Both the position numbers and the translations under genes were made by a program. Below the pieces are notes generated by a model. That model had not been told where the DNA came from and searched no databases. It was given only the letters and a program-made list of their open reading frames with translations. 64,000 nt of DNA. It comes from Membranipora membranacea (Eukaryota; Bryozoa; Gymnolaemata; Cheilostomatida; Membraniporidae). The DNA lies in assembly GCA_914767715.1 (NCBI GenBank), contig OU612072.1:2048001-2112000 (forward strand). Reading direction: 5' to 3'. Shown piece by piece: positions 22,738-35,700 of the stretch (positions within the stretch are counted from its first letter, which is position 1; each line of letters opens with the position of its first letter).

Positions 22738-24554
22738 ATGATTCTATATATCACATCTATCCTGATACTGCTTGTACATATCGGTAAGTACCTGGTATAT
22801 CTGGTTATTTTGTTATAGCTTGTAATAGGGCATATGACACAATACAGGACCAGACTCTAAAACAAAAGTTATTTTTTATCCTCCCTAATTACATGACAAC
22901 AACACGAATGGTGTGAGATTGAATATATTTTATATGTTAGAATCATAAAGATAAACAGTTCAGAGTGATTGGTAAAAATAAGTTGTGTTATAAAAGGATT
23001 GGGGAACATAGTACCCATACAGTTTTGGTGAACAAATCACCACCGCGCTAAGATTCCGATATAGTTAAGTGGTATTTTACCACTCCAGAAGTGGACTGCA
23101 GCCCACGGCACACTTTTTCTAGGGTCGCTGACCCTTGCCAGCGTTTCCAGGTCCCCGACCTTGACTACCGCAGAGCGCACCAGAGCTCATCAGAGCATCA
23201 CATGACCTACACAGCCGCAGGGAATAGATGGGTCTTCATGCCCAAGCAGAGCATACCAGAGCATAAGGTCATCTGACCTATATAGTCGAAGGCAACAGTT
23301 GGGTCTTCATACCCAAGCAGAGCATACCAGAGAGTAAGGTCAGCTGACCTATATAGTTGCAGAGAGCGGTTGGGTCTTCATACCCGAGCAGAGCATAGCA
23401 GTTACCAGTGCGTAAGGTCATCTGACCTATATAGCCACAGAGAAAAGTTGGGTCATCACACCCGAGCAGAGCATAACAGACCATAAGCTCATCTGACCTA
23501 TATAGTCACAGAGAATAGTTGGGTCTTCAGTATACCAGAGCGTAAAGGTCTCTGGACCTACATATTGGCAGAGAAGAGTCAGTCACTTCGGCCAGGCTGA
23601 TGTAACATCAGAGTAGACTATGCATAGGACAATGGGTAACGATTCTACAATAGAAAAATTCCAACTTCAGCATTCATTCAGGATATGCAATATTCATCAC
23701 CTAATTTAGGAGGTGAAAGTTAAGGGGAAGAGGTGAGTGTTCACAGGCCGTGACCCAAATTCAGAAATATCAGTGCACTAGCAAGCTGCATGCAACTGAC
23801 TGAAACTGTGAAAGCTTTCATCCCCCAGCCAATAGGAATATGACAGTAGTTGTCAATTAAGAAGATTCTGATATAAGAAAGTTTAAGGATTGTCTTTACT
23901 TTGACAAGAGGAAGACAACTTAAAATTATCCCTTTTTTGAGCAAAAGTGTGCATTTTGTATCAACATTGGGATCTTCGGAAGTATTATTTCAAAAAATTT
24001 TAAGCACCGGTGAAAATATTTGCCAATGAATAATAACAATAATTTTAATAAAAAAGCTTATTGATTTTGTTGGATGAAATTAAAGCCTTTTATTTGTATA
24101 CTTCATCAAATCCGAAAGCTTTGAGGAAATATTATATTACTAGTACCAGATATCCTCATTTTGTGTGGTATTTTGTTACCTGTCATTTAATACTGATAAT
24201 AATAAATCAATGTTCGGTATCAGTTATTACGCTTCACTCAAAGATGAGATTAAGTCTTTTAACAATGTTGAAATTTGTCTAACTGTTTCGGGAGCTGATA
24301 AAATGTTTCAGCGTTAATTAATAATAAATCTTTATTTTTAGCCTCAGGTTCAGATTCACTCAACATTGCTTTAGGAAAAGTTACTCAACAGAGCAGCACA
24401 CTGAATATCTATGCTGCAAACGTATCAGTGGACGGTGAGTTAGATGAGGGAAAATTCTCACATACATTTGCTGGATCCCCTCAGTGGTGGAAAGTTTATC
24501 TTGGTGAAGTACGATATTTGTATACAGTCATACTGTGGCAAAGAAAGGGTTTTG
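22738..24554 (+). CDS. Alternative or duplicated 5' unit of the discoidin-type receptor
   Basis: Exon 22738-22783 encodes a signal peptide (MILYITSILILLVHI) and ends in phase 1. Exon 24342-24554 encodes the first half of an F5/8 type C (discoidin) domain: SLNIALGKVTQQSSTL, VSVDGELDEGKFSH, PQWWKVYLGEVRYLYTVILW. Both match the receptor's own first exons (26754-26802 and 26982-27191) in size, phase and sequence. No partner second-half exon was found before 26754. The pair either splices (phase 1) to the shared exon at 27552, acting as an alternative promoter and N-terminus, or is a truncated gene duplicate. Confidence 0.65.
23175..23585. repeat. About 70-bp minisatellite with inverted AGGTCA hexamers
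   Basis: Six diverged units of about 60-78 bp contain CAGAGCATACCAGAG, then GGTCATCTGACCTATATAG, then GTTGGGTCTTCATACCC. Three units carry AGGTCA-nn-TGACCT (23266-23279, 23337-23350, 23415-23428). Two carry one- or two-base variants (23486-23499, 23546-23559), and the first unit keeps only the right half. The array lies in the first intron of the alternative receptor 5' unit. Confidence 0.85.
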
Positions 24555-25011
24555 GTGAGTACTGACTTATACTGACTTTACTTTTAAGCTAGCCACTGGG
24601 GTGAGTAACAAATAAGCAATTAGCTTATTCATATGAATTGATAAAATACTACAGCTAGTTACTGTATGTAAGTTCTGGCGCAAAGATGAACATAGTATGG
24701 ATATCAACATTTTGCAAGTCTACACAGATTCAAGAGCTGACTTTGGGCGTGAAGACCTAAGAGTCAAGGGAGTGAGAGGGTTGAAGTGAATTAGTAAATT
24801 TCTTCTTTCAAAGCTTTATGTAGTCTATTTCCTTTTTTTCAAGTAATACTCATTGTTTGGCGAGCACTTGACTGTTTATACTATGTTTTTAAATAAGATT
24901 GATGATTTATGTGATTTAATTACAGAGATATTTAGTCAAACATTTTTAGTCTGTAGGAGTTAAAAAAAAAATTGTTTTGCTTGTTATGATACTAACGTTT
25001 TTAAGATTTAA

Positions 25012-25270
25012 CGCAGGAGGCCGGGGTTCAAGTCTCAGCCGCGGCAGATTCTTTTCATGTTTTTCCCATCATGGGTATGGTTAGAATCCACTGGATTCTA
25101 ACCATTCGAAATTGGAGTGAACCACAAAATCGACCCATGGAACCATAGTGAATGGGATTCTCTTGAAGTGATGAGGCCTCACAAAATACTTCCAACAGCC
25201 ACTTCTATATAAGATGTCACTCTGTATTTGACCATGCAATCCAATTAATGAAGATGAAATTGGGGATGCG
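25012..25270 (+). mobile_element. Possible SINE fragment with an internal palindrome
   Basis: A strong B-box-like GGGGTTCAAGTCTC is followed by a body with a near-perfect palindrome at 25077-25105 (14-bp arms, one-base centre) and similarity to 16400-16560. The A-box end is not recognisable. Confidence 0.45.
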
Positions 25271-25879
25271 ATCACATGAGAATGGGAGCATATCTGGTGA
25301 TGATTGTTTGAAGCTTATAGAACTTGTAAAATCAAGTTATTCGTAATTATATTTTATGCTTCTAGGGCCTAATAATCGTGGAAGATTCTATATTTCTTCC
25401 TCATATCAACCTGACTGAAATGGAAAACACAATTTATGTTGGGCAATATTCTCACATTAGCAATATATTTTGATTAGATGTGATACTTGTCTAGTTTGTT
25501 GGTGATAACAAAACGAATATCACATTGGAAGGATTTCAAAATGTTCCTACAGGAATTCATAGAAATTCATAGAAAAAATCATTTCAACTAAGACAAAAAA
25601 ATTTATTCATGTTCCAAGCGTGCATCAGACTCAGAATATCGACAAAAGAAAGCTTTACATCAAATAGCTTCCTCAAGACAAAAGGTGGTTAGCATTAGAT
25701 TTGAAGTTTAATTTGATTGTGATCAGAATATCCATATTGATTGTGATCCCGATATCAAGGTCACAGCTCCTTGTTATTTCTGGCATAAGATAATTCTGAA
25801 GAATTTTAAACGATATCTGAACATATGTTTCGCAACCCATTAGAAAATGCTATATCAGCCGACATCATAATACATGTTT

Positions 25880-26070
25880 TTTTTGCACCCAAAGCAACTG
25901 CTGTCAATTTCATCAAAATATTACTGATGTGGTGGGCAAAAATGGCTGCTAACTTATCCTATAAACCGTGCAACAACATTGTGCAATAAATCATTTCCAA
26001 GTTATTTCATTTTGATTTGCAAAAAAATTAAGACCAATATACACAAACAAGAAATCTCACAAAAAAATGA
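25880..26070 (+). pseudogene. Decayed copy of the 3' end of the MHDVLEG-type gene
   Basis: Around 25899-25965, GCAACTGCTGTCAATTTC and GTGGGCAAAAATGGCTGCTAAC match GCAACTATGGCCGTGAAC and ATGGGCAAAAAATTGCTGCTAAC at about 21506-21576. Similarity continues into the downstream GTGCAATA tract. This second, degraded copy shows that the 3' part of that gene is repetitive. Confidence 0.5.
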
Positions 26071-26753
26071 AGCAACAGTTCCAGCTCACCCTGCAAAGAA
26101 AAAGTTTACTGTTGTTGTTTATGAGCAAAAACTCTAAGTGCATACCACAAAGACTTAGACTATTGATACCACCAGATGAAGGATTTCATTTCAGCACATG
26201 ACAGAACAGATGAAGCATTGAAAAGTCCACAAACTGATCTGACACAGCAAATTTACAAGGTGGGAAATTTTGCTTGTTGCTGAAAAGTAGCTGCCCCTAG
26301 CCTTCAAAGTTTAGAGGTTAGTTATTATGGTATGGAATTGTATAAGGTCTTGTAGCTGTAACTCTATAATAAACTGTGCATATTTGGAGCTTCTATTATT
26401 TTATATATTATTTTGTTGGTGCATCCATATTAGCTAACACTTACATGGGGTTGTACCAAGATTGCCTAATGGATAACCCTGACTTGAGGGGGGATTTCAG
26501 AGTAAAAGTTTTTGTGAAGCAACTCAATGTTTCACATTGTAGTCATTCAAACAAATGGATTGTGACTATCAATTGATTCAAAATTCAGGAGCAAATATTC
26601 TTACTTCATCTGTTTGGATTATATGCTGATATCAAGTGATCAAGTCACTTGAACCTCACCCATAATAGTACAACACCTTTTGACACAGGGTTGTCGGATG
26701 TATACATAAGCAATTTGATCTTCTAGACGCAGGACAGACAGGGTTTCTTAGGC

Positions 26754-29700
26754 ATGATTGGATATATGACCATCTCCATACTGATAATGGTCATACATGA
26801 AGGTACGTACCTGTGATTTACTGGTAATGTATAGCATGTAGGTATCAGTGATCTGTCTTGATAATTTGACCAGCCAGTATTTGCTGTTAATCTATCTTCT
26901 AATAATTAAATGGATATCCAGTTTTCATGTGCGCACTGTATCTGGTTTTTGATATATACTCATATATTTGATATAACTTAGCCTCGGGCACTGATACGCT
27001 CAATATTGCTCTGGGAAAGCTTGCTTATCAGAGCAGCACATATGAGACCTACCCTGCTAGCTTAGCAGTGGATGGAGTGTTAGAGGAGAACTACTCCCAT
27101 ACTGTAGAGCAATCCTCACAATGGTGGAAAGTTGATCTTGGTGAGGTATATTATGTATATAGAGTCAGGTTGTGGAACAGAGAGAGATATGGTGAGTACA
27201 AAATTTAATTTTTCTTTAAACTACCCCTAGAACTTTGAATGTGGTATGGGTCGCCATTGAGGGAGAAAGTTTTACAATTCCCATCAATGTATTGTTTTGG
27301 TAAATCATTGGGAGCTGCTCAAAAGCATCCTTGAGTGGCAATTTCAGCCAACTCCGAATCTATCACTATGTGACTTGGACAAGCAACTTTGTTGGATATG
27401 TGAGAAATTCATTCATATTAGTATCATGTTGAAAATTCAGTCAAAGCAACCGAATGTCAATTTTAAGTAAGAATCTCTAAAATATGGTGCGTTTTCCCCA
27501 TATCACCTTTATCTACGTAAACAGTTACCTTATAAATGTCAAATGTTTTAGGGCATAGGCTAAGTAGTATATCTCTACTAGTAAGTTCTCAGGTGGATCC
27601 AGGACCACCTTCCCTCTCTTCATCATCATGGAGGTTGATCAATTACCGAGCTCGACCTTATGGGTTCCCTTATGTAGAAGAGATATTCAGTACTCCACAA
27701 GCGGCCAGGCATTTTGCAGTCTATAACAACGGGACATATGGAGTGACACTTGTTGAATGTCAAGTATACGGGATGGGTATGTATGCCTATTATTTTTAAC
27801 TTGAAATAATTTTGAAACCATCGGTAGGAGTCGATGAGAAAATTGGTCTTAATGTTTGCCTTTCTATATGCTATAAAGGATAATCTAAGGATTAACTTCA
27901 TTGTATGGAGATTCCAATGTAGAACCTTTGAAATGATGACAAAAATAATTGATTTTTACTGCTCCAATTCTTCAAGAAAATATGATAACAACCATATTTA
28001 TTGTTGTAATCAGTAAGCAAAGCTAAACACATCTGTAATTTAAGTATACCCAAACAAATTCTTTGTTTTAGAAATACACCAGAATAATAACATTGCTTAC
28101 AAAAGGAAAGTGTCCAGCAACTGCTCTGAATTTGATCCAAACTTATTAGTTGACGGAAGGAACACTAAATATGTGATGTCACCTGTTAATGAACAGCAGA
28201 CTTGTGAATGGGTACTCGATTTAGGAGGTTTATACCATATCCATTTGGTATATATGATTTCTTTTAAAGAAGGTATGAGTTGAGTCTAAGGAGTAACTAT
28301 GTGCTGATCTCAGTGTTAGACAACAAAATTTTTGTTTGCTCCCTTTCAAGCTTACCTTTCATGCAGTCAATACTAATACAATACTAATACAATACAATAC
28401 AATTAGAAGTTTGAATAGTTTATATATATTATATATATTACAATTTATATATGACATGTGCTTCTCCTTTTTAATCCACAGCTGACGCCAACTTAAGCAG
28501 CAACATAATATCGATATTCTCTAGCCCAAGTGAAGATCATCGACAAAGGAGAACAAGATACCTTGACATTGCATGGGATCAAAACAAAATGTCATGTTAT
28601 GGAGTACGATACGTACGGTATATCATTCTTCAATACCCTCTCTACGCTATGGAGAATGTATCTGAAATCAAAATTTTTGGACATGGTAAGTATTGTGCAT
28701 TCCTAGCAACGGAGCATTTACTGCAACAGTGGAGTTGAGGTATCCCTTAGCATGGCTTAACCGGCATTCAAAAATTCAAATAAATTTGATTAACACTTGG
28801 AAAATGAGACAGTGAGCACCATTTCTGTTCCCATCAAAAAATTGTTTTTTCCCAAAAGACGCTTTCAAAGTTGTATTGGTTAGATTTATAGTTATCTGAA
28901 GATTGTTGTTGAAGATTTTACAAACTTTGGACGATATGGCGGAGCTTCGCTGTCCTCAGAATTTGGAGAAGAATATTCAGCAAGAACAATCAATGATGTT
29001 AACTTATTTACCTTCTGCCATACTCAACAAACTGCAGGCGAGTGGATACAACTCAAACTGGACAAGTTCTTATACTTATCTCACATCAAAGTGTTCAACC
29101 GCCTAGGACAATGTGATGGACCAAACAATCAGTGTGGTAAATAACGTTATACATTGAAATTGGCTAGATATAAATCAGCATTTTTCCTCATTGTTCAGCT
29201 ATAACAATATCTGTTTGTTAATGATACTGATATCTGGTACCGTATTTGGATTTGGATGTTTGCATTTTTCAGCGGACAGAGCTAAGATGGTTAGTGTCTA
29301 CACAACAACAATCATTGGTGATACACAGGTACCGGGCAGCCCCCAGTGGAGTCTATGTCGTTATAATGCTCCACCCCTAGGAATCCTTGACTACATACAG
29401 TGTGATAGGAGGAATCCGCTAATCAGACAAGTTTCTCTGCAAGTTGGGTACAACAAAGGTGTACAACTACGAGAACTTGAAGTGTATGGGCTAGGTAATT
29501 GTTATTGGCTCTTGTCTGCTGAGTTTTTCTGTTATGCATTTAGCTGGAGGTCTTTTTGCTGTCGCATCGAATTAGATGTTTTGCAGATTTTGGGTAGCAT
29601 ACCTTCTGATTGAGACATGAAATATCATACTGAATTAAAGAAAGCCATACTTGAAATAGTTGTTCTTTCATTGTAGTTCCTGGACATATGAATGAAGCTC

Positions 29701-32700
29701 CAACTATTGAGGTCATTGAAACAAACGCCACAGCTCTTGCGATGAGTTTACATACATGGCGGCCTAGTTATGGAGGAGACGTTGTACCTTCAAGGTGAGA
29801 ATTATATTTACAAAAAATATCTAAAGTACATCTGAATCATAACCACCAGTTTTCAGTAATCATCAAGGATTTAACAATCTTAATTCTTAAACCTCTGTAG
29901 CCTGGGATTCAGGCCAAAAAGACGCCTTGTCTGTATTGTTGGTGATGTTTGATATTGCTTCTATGGAATTATCTACTCATTATCACTATTATTGTACCTA
30001 TATAAATGGGTCCATGTGCTTGTGTTTTGGTTGTGTTTTGATTTGCTTATGGGTTTCGGTTTGTTATTGTGTGGAATTATCTGCTCATGTTGGGTTATTT
30101 GTTTGTTTGGTTTTTGGCCTGGGTAACATAGAGGGAGAGGTCACGGCACCACGACATAGTCAATGATTCATTACAGTCATTGACATTATCTGAATTTAAT
30201 GTGTTGAATACTTCAACTAAGCCATTTATATCTATTATTTCTGAATATTTTACATGTTCTGAAATGAATAGGTATAATAATTAGCTGATGGCCAGATAAA
30301 GCTTATTAATTATTTCGGACATGTTGTCGGGAAATTCTATCTTGTCAGGATAGCCAGCATGGGCTTGGCATAATTATTCCCGATCTCCAAGTTGTTCTGA
30401 TGAATGCGTAAGGCTTAACGGCAACCTGCCAGTGGAAAAGTATGTTTAAATCAAGGCTACCAGCCAGGCATAAAAATGTGTTGTTTATCAACTATACTAT
30501 GATTTTATTGTGTACTAACTATCTAACTAAAACTAACAGAGTTACAAAGATTTAATGTATAAATCAGTAAAAATAATCAGTGCGTTTAGTCTCGGGGGGG
30601 GGGGGGGGGGCCGCTAGCAAACATGAAGTGTCAAGTTGTAAGAGGGAAGAGTGTAAGCTTGCTAAAAATAGTTACAGTCGTAGCATTAATAAAGGATTAT
30701 TATAACAGACAAAACATGTGTAGGAATAGAATGTATGATTAGAATGTATGAATAGAATGTGTCCTCAGTGCTTAATATATATAACAGTCAAAGACTGAAA
30801 TTCCACACACTCTCCCATTAGATACAAATTAATTATGTTGATAAATCGGAGCAAAACGAATTAATTTTTTATCTCAAACTTTAAAAAAAGGGGAATTGTA
30901 AAAGTCAGCTTAAACAAAGAATGTCTGTCAGCCCATCGGCAGTTTGGGTCGAGAGTAGCGATGTATCGGCAAATTGCTTCATCTGTGTTGGTAGGAGCCA
31001 GTGAGTTAGATGCAAGAGTTAGAGCTGCTGGTTTCACCTGACGGTAGATGTAGAAGTGTTGTTGACTGCTGAAGGACTGAGATAAGCGTATTCTGTGTAT
31101 ATTCAGTGATAGATATGCAATGGTATGCAGCATACCTGTGCATAAGTGCAGATTAATACAATAATATAATATTTTGTTTGTCTTTGCTTGAATAAGTGTT
31201 AGTTTACAACATGTCTTTTCTGGGTTTTCTTTTTTTTGTTAAAAATCACTACAGATTAATAATTATCTTATTATAGTATTGATGTGTAGCCTAATATATA
31301 ATCGGCTAGATATTTTCACAATCACCCAATGCCTGTATCCAGTGCGGTGATTATGTTATTTGTTGTTTTGTCATCTCCTATTGAGACAGATTGGCCTGTG
31401 TCATCAGGCTTTCCGGTTATTTCTATGAGGTGTTTTATTGGTTTAGTGCGCAGTAAATCCGGAATAGAATGATTAACCGAGTTTGTTTGACAGATAAGTG
31501 AATCACCTTGACAGAAAACATCGGAGTATTTTGTAAATAAATTTACTATTGCTCCTTTGTGATCAACTGATTTCATCCCTTGAGTAGTTGTGCTACAAAG
31601 CTCTTTCATGTGGTTTGACACTATGCTGTCATAATGGTCACCCAGCTTTGAAGCTATACCCTCACTTTGTTGTTCAATATTTTCATTTCCACTCAAAACG
31701 TCTCCAATGTTTACTAAATTAAATGCCTCTCCCATTGTATTTTCTGGCTTCATGATGTTGCCTGTTTTGTTGTTTACAAGCTGATCATATTTTGATAGTG
31801 ATATGAAATCAGCGGAAACAGTTCCGGCTCTGATTTCATCATCTACTACAATTTTATTCAGCCCATCTGGCTCCCACAGCTTCAATGCCAACAAAACATT
31901 TTCTGACATTTTATGATTCATTTTAGTTCCTGTTATACCACACATCTGACACATGCCTCTGGTATTATTACATAACTTTGTATGAATAGCCATCTCAGGT
32001 CTTACTGGGGTTATTGTATCACGCATAACTTGGCTATTGCTTACAAGCAAATCCCCTAATCTGCCAACACATAACAGATTTTTATTATTGATATACAGTG
32101 ACGCTTTCTTGAAGCTTAGTGTACACCCGCTCACTTTGAAAAACAACATTCCGAGTATAGCATCATGTGTAATTCTACTCACAATGAAATCCTCAACAAA
32201 TTTCTCTCCTTGCACTGAACATTGCAGCTTGATTTTCCCTATGAGGGGTAGTTTTGACCCATTTGCCATTACCCCAGATTTTTCCAGAGGCTCAATTTCA
32301 GATCTGAGAGATTTTGGAAGTCTATCATACACATGCCTTGATAATACAGATTTAGAACACCCAGAGTCAAGTAAAAATTGTATACTCTTTCCACCAGCCT
32401 TGCCTGGCATATAATAACAGGAATCTGACTCGTAATGACACAATTCATTACAGCTGACAAACTTTTTGTCATTTTTCCCACTGATATTTTCACAGAGTCT
32501 TTCCTCAAGTATTTTTGATTCTGCTATTCTATCTCTTTCTACTAGGCTGGTGATGCTCCTCTGTCTACAGATTGAGCCAACATCATCAGTTTGAAACACA
32601 CTAGACTGGTCGGAAATTTTCCCAAGTTTACTGCTTGGATCAGCTTTCGAAGCCTGATCACATTCACTTTCCGCAGTGTTCAATGGGGTTTGATTTCCAT

Positions 32701-35700
32701 GCTCAGCACTAGGATTTTTGTCCACTTTTTGATGGTTGCCCAACTTAGACATATTTACACCAGCCTTTTCTTGTAAAAGGTTAGGTTCATCAGTAGCTGG
32801 TGAGTTTACTGAGAACCTGTGGAGTTTACCTGATTTTCATTAGGACATTCCCTTGCCATATGATTTTCCGAGCCACATGAATAGCATGCTCGTTTTCTCT
32901 GCCTAGTGTTTTGGACACTGGCCAACTTTTCTACAGCTTTTGTATTCTTATCCAATATCTCCATTATTTTGATAAGAATTTCCGTTTGTTTAGCTATTTC
33001 ACTACTGGTGCTCTCAGTGACTTTAGCTTTGGGGTTTATTTTGATAATCACTATGTGTTGAGTGCATACCTACAGTATTACAGTCAAAATCAACTTCATT
33101 TTCAAAGTCATAATTTTCTGAATAGCTCACAACATTTATTTGCGGCCTTTGTCTGAGGTTGGAGCCAGCCTGAACATAATCATCTGAAGCCCGACATATT
33201 TCCGCTACAGTGTTGAGTTCTATTGTCATTAGATGTCGCAATAACTGACGATTTTCTATGCACCTGCGCACATTTTCTACGGCGATATCTTCTTGATGAG
33301 CAGCGCCCATGTTTGGATACGCAATTCTTACTAATTTTAGAATTTCTACTCCGAGTGAGTGAAACTTTTGACCTGGTTCTTTTCTTACAGTTGACAATTT
33401 GTCCCGAGCTTGCCTCTGTGTTAGACCAAACCTGGCTCTCAGGTTAACAAATACTGCTTCTACATTATCTCCTCTTGCACATTCTTGTGCTTGTTTTTCG
33501 AGACACAGTCTGATGTTTAAATGGGCTGCCTGGGGATTCCAGTTGTTGGCTTGGGCCACATCAGTGAATTTTTGAATGAATAATTCGATATCTTCACTTC
33601 CATCATACTTTGGCGGTTTAAAGTGGTCTCTCCCACCACTCATCTGCCTGAAGGCATTTTTTTGCGTTTGGCGTTTGCTAGATGGTCTGCTTCATCAGCC
33701 GGCTGTTGCCTGGCAGCATTACCTCTGTTTGCCATATTTTTGTGCTAAATTATACTCTGAGTTTCATACAGCTAGTTCTCTGGTCTACTATTTTAGCAGA
33801 GCTGTGAGAGCTTGTATTGTATTAATAATTTGAAATGTTGATATACCTCTTTGCGGTCTACTATTTTTGTAGCGCTGTCAGAGCTTGTATATTATTATTA
33901 TTAATAATCTGAAATGCTGATATACCTCTTTGCGGTCTACTATTTTAGTAGCGCTGTTAGAGCTTGTATATTATCAATAATTTGAAATGTTGATATACCT
34001 CTTTGCGGTCTACAATTTTAGTAGCGCTGTTAGAGTTTGTATAGTATTAATAGACTAAGGAAAAAGATATTTATGCCCAAAAATTTTTTGAAATAATTAT
34101 TTTCTCGGGTCTGGTCACTACAGAAGTTCTCTGGTCTACATTTTAGTAGAGCTGTGAGCGCAGCGACATTCTTTGACCAACAATAACGACAAAAAGCGTA
34201 AAGTATTTTGTTCACAAAAAATATCTTGTAATAATTGTTTGCTCTGGTCTGGTCACTACAGAAGTTCTTTGGTCTACATTTTAGAAGAGCTGTGAGCGTA
34301 ATGACATTCTTAGACCGGCAAGGAAAAGACTTTTCAATAAATTTCCAGATTACCTACCTTACGCGTCCATCCCACTTCTGACACCAGTGTCAGAAAATTC
34401 TATCTTGTCAGGATAGCAAGCATGGGCTTGGCATAATTATTCCCGATCTCCAACTTGTTCTGATGAACGCGTAAGGCTTAACGGCAACCTGCCAGTGGAA
34501 AAGTCTGTTTAAATCAATGCTACCAGCCAGGCATAAAAATGTGTTGTTTATCAACTATACTATGATTATATTGTGTACTAACTATCTAACTAAAACTAAC
34601 AGAGTTACAAAGATTTAATGTATAAATCAGTAAAAATAATCAGTGCGTTTAGTCTCGGCGCTCGCAAACATGAAGTGTCAAGTTGTAAGAGGGAAGAGTG
34701 TAAGCTTGCTAAAAATAGTTACAGTCGTAGCATTAATAAAGGATTATTATAACAGACAAAACATGTGTAGGAATAGAATGTATGATTAGAATGTATGAAT
34801 AGAATGTGTCCTCAGTGCTTAATATATATAACAGTCAAAGACTGAAATTCCCCATACTGTATAATATCAGTATAAAGCCAACTGCGTAGTTTCATTTTAT
34901 ATTCCACTTTCACTTTGTGGTTGATATACTTTACCCAGTCCAACAACAACAACAAACCTGCACACCCAACATGAGTAGATAAATCACCGTTGTTGCACTG
35001 AATCCCAGTCTAAAACCTCTGCTGCCACACAGCCAAATGTGTGCTTATAGAATTCTGTATAGCTCAAAACTAATAAAATGAGGCTGCAATCTCAGCATCG
35101 TCACCTAATGAGCAAATAATTTGCACAAACTGATCTTCAAAATTAGGGTAGGAAATTAATTATCTACCGCAACAGGTGACGTAGTTACCGTCTTACTAGT
35201 GCAAATTGTACACGTTATAAGCTGGTGTGTTGATTTCATACCCTGATTGTGAAGATCAGTTTGTGCAAATTATTTGCCAATTAGGTGGCAATTATGAGAT
35301 TTAAGTCTCAATTAATTATCTTGCAGCTATACAAAATTCAATGAGCACAAATTTGCATGAGTGGCAACAGGTAGTTTAAAGAGATATATTATGATGACCT
35401 TTTCCATAGTGCAAGGTCCGAAAGATAAATGTATAACACTTCTTTGCTTTTCTGATAGACCATCCCAGTTTTTAATTGCACATCTAGACTTTACTCATTT
35501 CATTACACAACTGACCCTGATCTTAAAGAGCCAATACATTAGTTCCATAGGAATCAAAGGTTCAGTGTATTTTTTGAACCCAAGTGATATGTTTGTGGTG
35601 TGAGATGGTTAGAGTCTATAGATTAGGCCTCATGACTGCCAAGACTGACTCAAGACTGCCTCATGATGTTCCAAGAGTTTTATGGGCCTTCATGCGCATG

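Larger units (their letters stand above)
30325..34854 (-). mobile_element. Non-autonomous Ty3/Gypsy LTR retrotransposon (gag-protease only) in a receptor intron
   Basis: The element lies antisense to the receptor, in the intron between 29794 and 35824. Long terminal repeats 30325-30807 and 34388-34854 differ at roughly ten sites plus a G-run expansion. The order on the minus strand is LTR, tRNA-Leu-type primer site, a tandem-repeat leader, Gag, zinc knuckle, protease, LTR. The pol reading frame stops just at the segment that precedes reverse transcriptase (VNHSIPDLLRTKPIKHL), so reverse transcriptase, RNase H and integrase are absent. No clear target duplication is seen (left flank CATGT, right flank TACTG or CTGTA). 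Confidence 0.88.

Noticed and set aside
25360-25425. Missing second-half exon of the alternative receptor unit
   Set aside because: An acceptor and a short frame (GPNNRGRFYISSSYQPD) exist, but it hits a stop quickly and does not resemble the second half of an F5/8C domain.
31141-31321. Residual reverse transcriptase downstream of the protease
   Set aside because: No YxDD or other polymerase motif is found in any frame between the protease stop and the 3' LTR.
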